Below, one piece after another: positions 7,991-16,699 of a stretch of 58,307 nucleotides of DNA; position 1 is the first letter of the stretch, and every line of letters starts with the position of its first letter. A model generated the notes under the pieces. The model worked only from the letters and a program-made list of their open reading frames with translations. It was not told the origin of the DNA and ran no database searches. Both the position numbers and the translations under genes were made by a program. Location: assembly GCA_017439345.1 (NCBI GenBank), contig JAFSJJ010000036.1, positions 1 to 58,307 on the forward strand, in the 5' to 3' direction. This DNA is from Synergistaceae bacterium (GTDB lineage Bacteria > Synergistota > Synergistia > Synergistales > Aminobacteriaceae).

Positions 7991-8695
7991 TTAATATCTT
8001 GATTTCAGAATGTCCCATGAAGAGAGTCCCATTTCTGATTTCTTCTCACTGACGACCTGAGCAGTTCTCTCTACGCTTGGCCTTGTTGAGTCAGAAAAGT
8101 ACCATTCGAGTTCAGTAATCTTGTTGTCTTTATATAGAATCCTGACGCATTCGCCCCAGTCGCTTTCGGGTAATAAAGTTATCTCGCCCTGTTTATCTGA
8201 TAATGAACTCACAGGAGCACCGAAAAATTTTTCGATAACGCCAATATCTGCTCCGACTCTGATATTTCCTGCAAAGTATAACAACGGGTCAGACGTGTTG
8301 ATATAATATGCGTGGTTAGTGCCTTCGTTGTCAATATCTTCACAGCCTATGACAAGAGTTTTATCTTTCGCCCAGACTCGATTATAAAGCTCATCAGCAA
8401 AGCCCTTCTCGTATTCGTCAACAAGACCTGCCGGGCCGTCTTCATCAACTGCGCGTTCTCTCTTGGTGAATTTAGTCTCGTATATGAATTTATTATGAGT
8501 AACTATTCTTTGTGCTAAATCCGAAAGACTCTTAGCTAACATTTCCCAGCGTTCTGTCTGGTTGATTTTGACTCTCTGCTTGCGGACTATGCGCTTTGAC
8601 CTGAATGCAAGTCTTGTTTGATGCAGCTCAATAGCAGAAGCTTCACAGGACAGAGCTGTAACTAACAAACATAAACATGCTGCCAACTTTTTCAT
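7991..8695 (-). CDS. Secreted protein of unknown function
   Basis: Not recognised. The 234 residues begin with a clear signal peptide (MKKLAACLCLLVTALSCEASA, cleavage expected after ASA; a lipobox-like ALSC is also present, so lipoprotein processing is possible). A basic segment (about 30-45) and an alpha/beta region follow. The motif NIRVGADIGVIEKFFGAPV near residue 140 resembles the G..I..V...FG.P pattern of SmpA/OmlA-like beta folds, and the ending YKDNKITELEWYF fits the same type of small envelope domain. CAGGAGATG gives a good ribosome site. It is the first gene of the 8695-6016 minus-strand run. Confidence 0.6.
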   Translation of the reverse strand: MKKLAACLCLLVTALSCEASAIELHQTRLAFRSKRIVRKQRVKINQTERWEMLAKSLSDLAQRIVTHNKFIYETKFTKRERAVDEDGPAGLVDEYEKGFADELYNRVWAKDKTLVIGCEDIDNEGTNHAYYINTSDPLLYFAGNIRVGADIGVIEKFFGAPVSSLSDKQGEITLLPESDWGECVRILYKDNKITELEWYFSDSTRPSVERTAQVVSEKKSEMGLSSWDILKSRY

Positions 8696-8811
8696 GAGTG
8701 AACATCTCCTGTGTAAAAATAATTTATGCTTTCATGAAATAATACAATAAATGAGCAAAAAGTGTAGCATAAGAAAATATACAGCGCAATTCGCTATTAT
8801 TTATATAATAA

Positions 8812-9817
8812 TCATCTTTTCACGATGTAATATAAATTTGGGAAGTAAAGCAGCAGCAGTGCCTTAAACGCTAAATCAGGAATACGAACAAAAAATTTTG
8901 ACGCTGATAAAAGTATTTGCCGAATCTTCTTGTGTTTGAGCATTCGTAAATAAATATCATATCGTTTTCTGTCCCTATGGCGTGCTCATACGGTAAACTG
9001 CCTAACTAATGCCCATACAAGATAGAAGCTCTTAGCGTAACTTTTCTCGCGTTCATTGTCCGAGTGTCTTAGAATATATCTTGCAGCCCTCAAACGCGGA
9101 GGCAGAAGGCTGTTTAACCAGTCATGATTGGCTCTCTTAGGCTTGAACATATTCTCTTGAATGCTGTGTATCACGTATACATAAAGCAGTTCATTAACGA
9201 AGACTGTACGCTGACTCGCACACAATGTTTTTGCCATAAATTCTTCGTCTTCACCAAAGTGGCAGCCTTCATGAAAAGAAAGTTTGTTATCTTCAATAAA
9301 TTTTTTCCTGTAAATGCAGCTCCATATATTGCTGGGTATTTTGCCTATGAACCACGCAGGCAGATAATCTCTTGCTGAACGTATTTTTTTAGTGGAGAGC
9401 TTGATATAACGCGCCTGATAATTATTCTCTTGTTCATTGTAAATTTTATAGCCGCATAAGACTATATCAGCATTTTCTTTCTCTGCTTTATCATGTAAGA
9501 CTGACAAAAAATTTGCGTCAAGAATATCATCAGCGTCAACAAAGCATATATACCCCCCCCCCCCCGGCTGCTTTAATCCCTGTATTTCGTGCTGCAGAGC
9601 CTCCGAGGTTCTTATCGTGATTTATAATTTGAAAGTTAATATTTGCCTTCTCGAGAAAATCACGCGCTGTTTGTTCTGTGTTATCTGTTGAAGCGTCATT
9701 AACTATTATTACCTCGTAATCCGTGAACGTCTGAGCTTTGATAGAAGTTAAAGCCTGCACGATTTTAGATGCAGCATTGTAAGCAGGAATAATTATTGAT
9801 ACTGAAATTTTACTCAA
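8812..9817 (-). pseudogene. Family 2 glycosyltransferase, frameshifted at a poly-G tract and carrying an in-frame TGA
   Basis: The N-terminal frame (TTG start at 9817 behind GGGAGTGAGG) encodes SKISVSIIIPAYN, then EVIIVNDASTDNT and GGSAARNTGIKAAGGGG: a GT-A glycosyltransferase of family 2. At a 13-base G tract (9565-9553) the frame runs to a stop at 9536. With one G fewer the next codons would read GGGGYICFVDADDILDANF, restoring the DXD metal motif and joining the frame that continues LSVLHDKAEKENADIVLCGY. That frame meets a TGA at 8988-8986, yet the sequence beyond it still looks like the same protein (RHRDRKRYDIYLRMLKHKK, then a hydrophobic tail) until the stop at 8812. Family role: transfer of a sugar to a surface polysaccharide or glycolipid. 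As read it is off and probably damaged. Confidence 0.8.
9553..9565 (+). repeat. Homopolymer tract of 13 C (G on the coding strand) inside the glycosyltransferase gene
   Basis: Thirteen C on the plus strand; on the minus strand they encode a Gly run just before the DXD motif. The count decides whether the N- and C-terminal parts are in one frame. Confidence 0.95.
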
Positions 9818-9851
9818 TTTATGCCTCACTCCCTGTTGATTAATGTAATGG

Positions 9852-9870
9852 TATAATCGCAAATTATAAT
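9852..9870 (+). promoter_or_regulatory. Two -10 boxes upstream of the deoxynucleoside kinase gene
   Basis: TATAAT occurs at 9852-9857 and again at 9865-9870. No convincing -35 with a 16-18 base spacer was seen. Likely start of the 9894-17156 transcript. Confidence 0.4.
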
Positions 9871-9893
9871 ATATTAAAGGAGTTATAAAAACT

Positions 9894-10523
9894 TTGGGAC
9901 AGATTCAAATCATAGTCGAAGGAATGACAGCAAGCGGCAAGTCTACAATTGTGAATTTATTAGCTGAACGTTTAGGCTTTAAAGTAATGCCCGAAGAGTT
10001 TAGAGATTCACATGATTTACTCAGCAGGTTTCATCATGAGAGACGCTGGGCTTTCCCTATGCAGTTAAATTTTCTGGTAACACGTTTCGCTCAGTATCTA
10101 TGCGCCAGTGAAGAGGATAATTATATTCTTGACAGAAGCATATTCGGCGACAAAGTTTATGCGGCACTTTATTATAAGAAAGGTTATTTTCATGACAGTC
10201 AGTTTGGATGTTATTTGACTCTTTATGACTCGTTATTGAGATACGTCAAGAACCCTAAATTATTGATTCTGGTAAGGTGTCCGTTTGAAGAGATCATGAG
10301 GCGCATTCACTTGCGGGGCAGGCAGGACGAGATTGACGCAGGCGAAGAGTACTGGCGTAGTTTATATGATGCTTATATGCCGTTTCTTGATTTCGTGAAG
10401 TCAGAGACTCAGGGAGAATTAAATTATCTTGAGCTTGACTTGTCGAACCCTGAATTTATAAATACTCCTTCAATGATTGACGCATTTATTAATGACGTTC
10501 GCAAATATTTCCCAGACAGATAA
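9894..10523 (+). CDS. Deoxynucleoside kinase (dCK/dGK family)
   Basis: A 209-residue cytosolic kinase that phosphorylates a deoxynucleoside with ATP for salvage. It has a P-loop GMTASGKST (residues 10-18), an EE acid pair near residue 34 (PEEF) acting as catalytic base region, the DRSIFGD motif near 79-85 (DRS, substrate 5'-OH and Arg) and an LRGRQDEID lid motif near 141. Length fits bacterial dGK/dAK-type enzymes. Start is TTG with AAGGAG eleven bases upstream; two TATAAT boxes lie at 9852-9857 and 9865-9870. First gene of a long plus-strand run and divergent from the glycosyltransferase. Base specificity cannot be read from the sequence. Confidence 0.85.
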   Translation: MGQIQIIVEGMTASGKSTIVNLLAERLGFKVMPEEFRDSHDLLSRFHHERRWAFPMQLNFLVTRFAQYLCASEEDNYILDRSIFGDKVYAALYYKKGYFHDSQFGCYLTLYDSLLRYVKNPKLLILVRCPFEEIMRRIHLRGRQDEIDAGEEYWRSLYDAYMPFLDFVKSETQGELNYLELDLSNPEFINTPSMIDAFINDVRKYFPDR

Positions 10524-10526
10524 AGC

Positions 10527-11285
10527 ATGAAAATTTATGAATTCTTGAACGTAATTGACACGTTTGCACCGTTTAGCTTGGCCGAAGACTGGGATAATTC
10601 GGGCTTAATGGTCGGCAGCTATGACTCAGAAGTTAAGGGAGTTGCAGTGTGTCTTGATGCAGTTCATGAAGCAGTTATTAAAGCCAGCGAGAATAATTGC
10701 AACGTCCTGTTATGTCATCATCCGTTAATATTTCGAGCTTTAAAGAGCATAAATCTTGACTCGGAACAGGGACGCACAATTAATGAAGCTGTTAAACGCG
10801 ATATAAATATAATTGCTGCTCATACGAACTGGGACAAGGCAGACGAGGGCGTTAATTTCCAGTTAGCTAAAACACTCGGACTGAATGATATTGAGCCTCT
10901 TGACTCGTTTGGTATCTCAGGGACTTTGCCTCGCTCTATGAGTCCTAATGAATTTCTTGAGCACGTTAAAAGCGTCTGGAATCTCTCAAGGCTTGATTAT
11001 TATGTGTCTGATAATAAAAAGATTGCTAGAGTATCACTTTGCGGAGGTTCAGGCTCTGAGTTCTGGAGGTCTGCGAAGTCTCTAGGCTCTGACGTTTATA
11101 TTACTGCTGACATGAAATATCACGAATTAATAGACTCGACTCGTGAAGGCTTGAATATTCTACTAGTCGAACACGGCGAAATGGAACGGGTATCACTGCC
11201 GGCACTTGCGAATAAAATCAGTGATTACGGGATAAAAGTATTATTACTTGACATAAAGGCTCTGACTGTGCCTTTGAGATTATAG
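10527..11285 (+). CDS. Nif3-like dinuclear metal centre protein (YbgI/GTP cyclohydrolase 1 type 2 homologue)
   Basis: A 252-residue soluble protein, the short form of the Nif3 family that builds a toroidal hexamer with two metal ions per subunit. The metal-binding motifs are visible: CHHPLIF (His64, His65), AAHTNWD (His99, Asp103) and the C-terminal VEHGEMER with its His and Glu. The N-terminal DNSGLMVG block is also conserved. The biochemical role is uncertain; homologues have been called GTP cyclohydrolase-like or tRNA/stress related. It starts three bases after the kinase stop and ends 13 bases before trpS, inside the same operon. Confidence 0.88.
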   Translation: MKIYEFLNVIDTFAPFSLAEDWDNSGLMVGSYDSEVKGVAVCLDAVHEAVIKASENNCNVLLCHHPLIFRALKSINLDSEQGRTINEAVKRDINIIAAHTNWDKADEGVNFQLAKTLGLNDIEPLDSFGISGTLPRSMSPNEFLEHVKSVWNLSRLDYYVSDNKKIARVSLCGGSGSEFWRSAKSLGSDVYITADMKYHELIDSTREGLNILLVEHGEMERVSLPALANKISDYGIKVLLLDIKALTVPLRL

Positions 11286-11298
11286 GAGAAAATTACAC

Positions 11299-12315
11299 AT
11301 GAAACTACGAGTATTAAGCGCAATGAGACCAACAGGGCCGTTGCATTTAGGACACATGGCGGGAGCTTTGAGCAATTTCGTGAAGCTCCAGAACGATGAT
11401 AAATACGAATGCTTTTACGCAATTGCAGACTGGCACGCATTGACTTCTAATTATGCAGAATCAGCTAATACCGGTGAATATTGTTATACTGCGTTGCTTG
11501 ACTGGCTTTCAGTGGGACTTGACCCGGAGAAGTCGCCGTTATTCATTCAGTCGCACGTCCCTCAACATGCAGAATTAGCCCTTGCACTTGGAATGATTAC
11601 CCCTTTAGGCTGGCTGTATAGAAATCCTACATATAAAGAACAGCTCGAAAATATCACGAATAAAGATTTAGGGACATTTGGATTTCTTGGCTATCCTGTA
11701 TTAATGGCAGCAGATATTTTGTTGTATAAAGCTAGTCTTGTCCCCGTCGGTGAAGATCAAAGCGCGCACTTAGAGTTAAGCCGTGAGACAGTCAGACGCT
11801 TTAATAATTTCTTTGGTGAAAATTTACTTGTCGAACCTCAGCCCCTTTTTACTCAGACCCCGAAAGTTCCCGGAATTGACGGCCGCAAGATGAGCAAATC
11901 TTACGGAAACGCATTAGAGATCTCTGAACCTGAAGACTCAATGTGGAATAAATTACGTACCATGAAGACCGACCCTGCCCGAATGAGAAGGACTGATCCA
12001 GGAGACCCTGAGAAATGCCCTGTATGGGACTTACACAAAGTCTTTAATCATGACGAGAACGAGAAACAGGAAATCTGCGAAGGGTGCAAAAGTGCCGGCA
12101 TAGGCTGTATTGACTGCAAGAAAAAATTAAATGCCCATATTCAGGCCATGATGACTCCGGTTAGAGAGAGACGCTCTAAATACGAGGGGAATAAAAAATT
12201 ACTTGATGACATTCTAGCAGATGGTGCGCAGCGTGCAGGCAAAGTAGCAAGGCAGACTATGAGCGAAATCTATCCTGCTATGGGACTGCTTATTAACCCT
12301 AAGAGGAGCATTTAA
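11299..12315 (+). CDS. trpS: Tryptophanyl-tRNA synthetase with a 4Fe-4S cluster motif
   Basis: A 338-residue class Ic aminoacyl-tRNA synthetase charging tRNA-Trp. ATP-site motifs are HLGH at 16-19 and KMSKS at 197-201. The AIADWHALTS segment and the GEDQSAHLEL block are typical. In the C-terminal tRNA-binding region four cysteines (240, 263, 270, 273) are spaced C-x22-C-x6-C-x2-C, the same spacing as the 4Fe-4S site known from the Thermotoga maritima enzyme. Many bacterial TrpRS lack it. The ribosome site is AGGAGAA. It is placed between nif3 and the pseudouridine synthase gene in the operon. Confidence 0.95.
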   Translation: MKLRVLSAMRPTGPLHLGHMAGALSNFVKLQNDDKYECFYAIADWHALTSNYAESANTGEYCYTALLDWLSVGLDPEKSPLFIQSHVPQHAELALALGMITPLGWLYRNPTYKEQLENITNKDLGTFGFLGYPVLMAADILLYKASLVPVGEDQSAHLELSRETVRRFNNFFGENLLVEPQPLFTQTPKVPGIDGRKMSKSYGNALEISEPEDSMWNKLRTMKTDPARMRRTDPGDPEKCPVWDLHKVFNHDENEKQEICEGCKSAGIGCIDCKKKLNAHIQAMMTPVRERRSKYEGNKKLLDDILADGAQRAGKVARQTMSEIYPAMGLLINPKRSI

Positions 12316-12318
12316 AAC

Positions 12319-13041
12319 TTGAGGCTGAATTCTTTTATAGCTTCATGCGGTATAGCTTCAAGACGTAAAGCAGAAATTATAATTCTTGAAGGCCGCGTCC
12401 AGGTGAATAATAAAATAGTACTTGCTCCGTTCTTTGACGTTGACGTTGAGAATGATATAGTAACTCTTGACCGTAAAGAGATAAAAACTGCTGAACATGT
12501 CTATTACGTGATGAACAAGCCTTCAGGTTATGTATGTGCAGCAAGTGATAAGTATGATCCGGTTATAATAGATTTGCTGCCTCATGATAAGCGCATTTTT
12601 CCGGTCGGACGGCTTGACAGAGAGAGCGAAGGCTTATTAATCCTCACTAATGACGGAAATTTCACGCAGAATATTATTCACCCTTCAAGAGAAATTCGCA
12701 AAGAATATGAAGCATTATTGAACATGCCGATTAATTCAAAGCAGCTTTCACGGTGGCGCAGAGGTTTCGAGATTGCAGACGGTGAAAAACGCAGACTCGT
12801 TAAGCCGATAAGTATTAACGTCATGGATAAAGAGCCGTTAAATCAATGGGTAAATATTATCATAGTCGAAGGCTTGAAGCGCGAGATAAGATTAATGGCC
12901 AAACAGGCAGGCTTCAACGTTGAGAAATTAATCCGGCGAAGAATAGGCAGACTCAGACTCGAAAAATTAAGTCCGGGCGAGTTCGTGAGTTTGTCTTTTT
13001 CAGAGCTGTACACTAAAATATTTAATGGCGGTATAGTATAA
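12319..13041 (+). CDS. Ribosomal pseudouridine synthase of the RluB/RsuA group
   Basis: A 240-residue enzyme that isomerises a uridine of ribosomal RNA to pseudouridine. It has an N-terminal S4 RNA-binding domain (about 1-60: RLNSFIASCGIASRRKAEI, then GRVQVNN), then the catalytic domain with GRLDRESEGLLILTNDG (catalytic Asp in GRLD near residue 97) and the KEYEALL and EGLKREIRLMA motifs of the RsuA branch. The start is TTG, three bases after the trpS stop (translational coupling). RluB (23S) is more likely than RsuA from synteny and length, but the target site is not provable here. Confidence 0.9.
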   Translation: MRLNSFIASCGIASRRKAEIIILEGRVQVNNKIVLAPFFDVDVENDIVTLDRKEIKTAEHVYYVMNKPSGYVCAASDKYDPVIIDLLPHDKRIFPVGRLDRESEGLLILTNDGNFTQNIIHPSREIRKEYEALLNMPINSKQLSRWRRGFEIADGEKRRLVKPISINVMDKEPLNQWVNIIIVEGLKREIRLMAKQAGFNVEKLIRRRIGRLRLEKLSPGEFVSLSFSELYTKIFNGGIV

Positions 13042-13066
13042 AAAATTTTTTTCACAAAGGGGGCAG

Positions 13067-13963
13067 ATGTCCGTGAGTGAGATTGACGAGAAATCCAGAG
13101 AATTAATCAAGACTAAAATTATAAGCAAATTGCAGGATATAAAATCATTTCCTCAGTTCGTCCTTGAGACAATGAGAAAACTTAATGACCCCGAAAGCAG
13201 TGCAGCGGACGTGGCTCAAAGTCTCTCAAGAGATGAAGGCCTTGTGTTGAGGATTTTGAAACTTGCAAATTCGGCAGCCTATGGAATGACCCGCAATATT
13301 TCTAACATTTCAGAGGCAATTGCATTACTTGGCTATAAGAGCGTGAGTAATATAATTCTTGCAGCTACAGTATATTCAGCAATGGATAAGGGACTCTCAG
13401 GCTATGCACTGGACAGGGGCGAACTTTGGCGGCATTCTCTAATGGTTGCGTACACGTCAAGACAGCTTGCGAAAATTACGGGCAAGGTCAGCACTGAAGA
13501 TGCATACGTCGGCGGTTTACTGCATGATATAGGCAAAGTGATTCTGAATGATTATGTCAGGTTCGGTTATGGAATCATAGTCAAGATGGTCGAAGAGAAG
13601 CACATTCCCTTCACTGAAGCTGAGTGGCAGGTCTTGGGCTTTGATCATGCCATGATCGGTGAAGTATTAATCGAGAAATGGGAAATGCCGGAGTCTTATA
13701 GAGTCGCAGTTGAGTATCATCACAAGCCTAATGATTTACCCGAAGATAAGGCGAAATATCAGCCGCTGTTAGATACAGTATCGCTTGCTAATGCCATATG
13801 CTTAATGCTTGGAATAGGACTCGGTGCAGACGGTTTGCAGGCTTACATGTTCCCTGAGCCTATAGAAAGATTAGGAATCAAAAATTTTGATTATCTTCTT
13901 GCTGAAATGGTCGATTTTGTAGGAGACGTAGCTAACGATATGGGAGACATGGCAGGGTTATAA
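13067..13963 (+). CDS. HDOD-domain signalling protein
   Basis: A 298-residue cytosolic protein with one HDOD domain (about 20-215), a degenerate relative of HD phosphohydrolases found in signalling proteins. Visible are FPQFVLETMRKLND, EGLVLRILKLANSAAYG, the ISNISEAIALLGYKSV block and an HDIGK motif near residue 157, so part of the HD metal site is kept. The remaining C-terminus is helical. Homologues often act in c-di-GMP, stress or chemotaxis regulation, though no partner domain is present here. It sits between the pseudouridine synthase gene and cmk, with a GGGGG-rich ribosome site. Confidence 0.85.
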   Translation: MSVSEIDEKSRELIKTKIISKLQDIKSFPQFVLETMRKLNDPESSAADVAQSLSRDEGLVLRILKLANSAAYGMTRNISNISEAIALLGYKSVSNIILAATVYSAMDKGLSGYALDRGELWRHSLMVAYTSRQLAKITGKVSTEDAYVGGLLHDIGKVILNDYVRFGYGIIVKMVEEKHIPFTEAEWQVLGFDHAMIGEVLIEKWEMPESYRVAVEYHHKPNDLPEDKAKYQPLLDTVSLANAICLMLGIGLGADGLQAYMFPEPIERLGIKNFDYLLAEMVDFVGDVANDMGDMAGL

Positions 13964-13966
13964 ATC

Positions 13967-14629
13967 ATGTCATACGTAATCACTATAGACGGGCCTGCAG
14001 GAGCGGGCAAAAGTTCTGTTGCGAAAAATCTTGCTTTGAAACTCGGCATAAAGTATCTCGACACAGGAGCAATTTACAGGGCAATAGCTTTAATTCTCGC
14101 AAAGTCTGAAATCAAGCCCGATAATAAAGAATTTCTGAACGAGGCCTTAAGCGAAATCAAAATAGAACTTGTCAATAATGAAGTCTTAGTAAACGGTTTT
14201 GACGTTACCGGCGAAATCAGGACTCCAGAAGTTGACGAGTTATCTTCGTTATATTCAGCAGTTCCGGAAGTCAGGAAGGCGTTATTATCTCTTCAGCAGG
14301 AGCAGAAAAATTACGGTTCGATTATAGCAGAAGGCAGAGATGTCGGTAGCGTTGTATTTCCTGATGCAAGATTCAAGTTCTTTCTCACAGCATCGCCTGA
14401 AGCCAGAGCAAGAAGACGCTATGAGCAGAGATTAAGCAAGAATCAAGACGCAGATTATGAAGAAATTCTAAGTGCAATCAAATCGCGCGATGAGAATGAT
14501 TCTCACCGTGAAGCAGCTCCCCTGAGTATTCCTGATAACGCAGTATATATAGACACTTCGGATATGAGCGAAGACGAAGTTATAAATTTTATTTATGAAC
14601 ACGTAAAAGAGGTTTTATCCAAATCATGA
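13967..14629 (+). CDS. cmk: Cytidylate kinase
   Basis: A 220-residue NMP kinase converting CMP and dCMP to the diphosphates. Motifs: P-loop IDGPAGAGKSSVAK at the N-terminus, the KYLDTGAIYRA substrate block, the GRDVGSVVFPDA motif near residue 125 and the ARRRYEQ lid. Normal length. The ATG is three bases after the HDOD gene's stop, and its own stop overlaps the plsC start in an ATGA junction. In many bacteria cmk is followed by lipid or translation genes, as here. Confidence 0.95.
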   Translation: MSYVITIDGPAGAGKSSVAKNLALKLGIKYLDTGAIYRAIALILAKSEIKPDNKEFLNEALSEIKIELVNNEVLVNGFDVTGEIRTPEVDELSSLYSAVPEVRKALLSLQQEQKNYGSIIAEGRDVGSVVFPDARFKFFLTASPEARARRRYEQRLSKNQDADYEEILSAIKSRDENDSHREAAPLSIPDNAVYIDTSDMSEDEVINFIYEHVKEVLSKS

Positions 14630-15264
14630 GCATTAATGACATGAAGCAGAACAAAATTTTTTATGCAATAGTGCGCAATTTTCTCAAGATATTATTAATT
14701 ATTTATAATCGATGTTCGGCAAAGTGGCTCGAAAAATTAGATCCCAACGAAAAATTTATAGTCGCCTGCAATCATGCCAGCAATCTTGATCCCGTCATAG
14801 TAGGCTGCTTTTTCCCAAGAAGATTAAGATATTTCGCAAAAGAAGAATTATTCACGAATAAACTTTTCGGAGCATGTATAACGGCTTTAGGTGCTGTCCC
14901 GGTCTCACGTGCTGATAATGCTTCGGCAGCAGGAGCGTTAAAAGGCTTCATGAAGTTATATCAAGAAGGCAGCGATGTCTTAATTTTCCCTGAAGGCGGA
15001 AGGACTTTAGACGGAAATTTACAGCCCCTTGAAGCTGGAGTTGCGTTAATTGCTTCTCATGAACGTGCGCCTATACTGCCTGTATTTATCAAAGGTTCGT
15101 TTAAGGCCATGCCGCCCGGAGCAGCATTGATTAAGCCTTGCAAGTTAAATATTACGTTCGGTAAGCCGTTAAGATTCTCAGATGAAGTTTACAAGAGCAA
15201 ATCAGGACGCAATATTATAATGACCGCATTAAATGATTCGTTTAAGGAGCTTGAAAAATGTTAG
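14626..15264 (+). CDS. plsC: 1-acyl-sn-glycerol-3-phosphate acyltransferase (PlsC family)
   Basis: A 212-residue membrane-associated acyltransferase that adds the second acyl chain of phosphatidic acid. The catalytic HX4D motif is NHASNLDP (near residue 49), the substrate motif is FPEGGRTLDG (near 120), and ILPVFIKGS is motif IV. A short hydrophobic N-terminal segment probably anchors it. The ATG overlaps the cmk stop (ATGA), and its end overlaps yicC by seven bases: tight coupling. Confidence 0.92.
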   Translation: MSINDMKQNKIFYAIVRNFLKILLIIYNRCSAKWLEKLDPNEKFIVACNHASNLDPVIVGCFFPRRLRYFAKEELFTNKLFGACITALGAVPVSRADNASAAGALKGFMKLYQEGSDVLIFPEGGRTLDGNLQPLEAGVALIASHERAPILPVFIKGSFKAMPPGAALIKPCKLNITFGKPLRFSDEVYKSKSGRNIIMTALNDSFKELEKC

Positions 15265-16145
15265 TCAGCATGACAGGTTTCGGAACCAGCAGGCATGAAT
15301 TTTCATGGGGAGCTGTCATCGTCGAAATCTCTTCAGTGAATCATAAATATCAGGACTTCTCTGCAAAATTACCCGTTGAACTTGCTTCACTTGAGAATAG
15401 AGCAATTACTCTGATGCGGAACTCGATTAAGCGCGGTAAAGTCAAGCTCTCAATGGAAATAGCATGGAATCCGGGAGCAAGAGTCCCTGTTATAGACTCA
15501 GACGGCTTAATGAATTTATATTATCAGATCAGAAGGATAGCCAAGCGCAACAGTCTTGATACTTCATGCGATATAACAGACTGCCTGATGATTCCCGGAG
15601 TTCTAGACAACAGCAGCAATCTTGCAGAAGAAGCAGCACGAGAGAATTATAAAATTTGGGACAAGTTAATTACTGACGCGATAAAGTCTTTGCAGGATAT
15701 GAAAGAGTCAGAAGGCAAAATGTTAGGAGTTAAGATCAGCGAGGACTTGAATAATTTAGCAGATATAAATCACGAGTTAAAAGCACGCTGGGAACTTGCA
15801 AGTTCTGAAGCAATCGAGGCACTTAGAACACGAATCGAAAACGTCATGGAGCACTTCAAACTTGAAATTGATGCAAATAGAGTCGCTCAGGAAGTCGCTT
15901 TTATGTCGGACAGGTGGGACGTTTCTGAAGAGCTTACTAGGCTTGATGCTCATATTGAGAAATTCAGGCAGATTATGAAGAGTCAGGAGTCTTCCGGTAA
16001 AAAATTAGATTTCTTGACTCAGGAAATGAACAGGGAAATTAACACTATGGGTTCAAAAGTTTCTGATGCTGAATTCAGGTGGACAGTAGTCGAGGCAAAA
16101 ACATGTGCAGAGAAGATTCGCGAACAAGTTCAAAACATAGAGTAG
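15258..16145 (+). CDS. yicC: YicC family endoribonuclease-like protein
   Basis: A 295-residue soluble protein starting MLVSMTGFG, the signature of the YicC/YloC family. The second half carries the DUF1732 region, with DVSEELTRLDAHIEKFRQIM and a FLTQEMNREINTMGSK block that includes conserved acidic and His residues. E. coli YicC is reported to be an endoribonuclease acting with PNPase in sRNA decay. The pairing with gmk downstream is widely conserved, and the gmk start lies inside the end of this gene. Confidence 0.92.
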   Translation: MLVSMTGFGTSRHEFSWGAVIVEISSVNHKYQDFSAKLPVELASLENRAITLMRNSIKRGKVKLSMEIAWNPGARVPVIDSDGLMNLYYQIRRIAKRNSLDTSCDITDCLMIPGVLDNSSNLAEEAARENYKIWDKLITDAIKSLQDMKESEGKMLGVKISEDLNNLADINHELKARWELASSEAIEALRTRIENVMEHFKLEIDANRVAQEVAFMSDRWDVSEELTRLDAHIEKFRQIMKSQESSGKKLDFLTQEMNREINTMGSKVSDAEFRWTVVEAKTCAEKIREQVQNIE

Positions 16146-16699
16146 GCAGCTTATTCGTCTTATCAGGTCCCAGCGGTGTAGGCAAAGGAACTCTCAGAGA
16201 ACACGCCTTGAATAATATTGCAAATCTCGTGTATTCTATTTCATGCACTACAAGGCAGCCCAGACCCGGCGAGACTGACGGAGTCGAATATAGATTTATA
16301 TCACATGAAAAGTTTAAGCAGGATATAAGCGAAAATTTATTTCTTGAATATGCCCATGTTCATAATGACTATTACGGGACGTTGAAAGCCGACGTTGAGA
16401 GCGCGTTAAATTCCGGTCATGATGTCCTGCTTGAAATTGACGTTCAGGGAGCTTTGCAGGTTCGTGAAAAAATGCCTCAAGCTGTGTTAATATTCATTGC
16501 CCCTCCTTCAGTGCAGGAACTCGAGCGAAGACTCACAAAACGTAATACAGAGAGTCAGGAAGTTATCAGGACGAGACTTAATAACGCGTTGAGAGAGCTT
16601 GAACTTCAGGACAAATATAATCACGTCATAATTAATGATGATTTAGAGAGAGCTTCACAGGAACTCAGAAATATAATAATGAATAATTATGAGTCTTGA
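16103..16699 (+). CDS. gmk: Guanylate kinase
   Basis: An enzyme of about 198 residues that converts GMP and dGMP to GDP and dGDP. Motifs: P-loop LSGPSGVGKGTL, then TTRQPRPGETDGVEYRF for GMP binding, YGTLKADVE, and LLEIDVQGALQV with the conserved Asp. The frame is open from 16079, but the ATG at 16103 has a GAGG seven bases upstream and gives the usual length, so it is preferred. It overlaps yicC by 43 bases. Ends with TGA, showing TGA is a normal stop here. Confidence 0.93.
   Translation: MCREDSRTSSKHRVGSLFVLSGPSGVGKGTLREHALNNIANLVYSISCTTRQPRPGETDGVEYRFISHEKFKQDISENLFLEYAHVHNDYYGTLKADVESALNSGHDVLLEIDVQGALQVREKMPQAVLIFIAPPSVQELERRLTKRNTESQEVIRTRLNNALRELELQDKYNHVIINDDLERASQELRNIIMNNYES

Noticed and set aside
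8986-8988. TGA as selenocysteine or tryptophan codon in the glycosyltransferase
   Set aside because: No SECIS-like hairpin was seen and TGA is a normal stop for other genes here (for example gmk).
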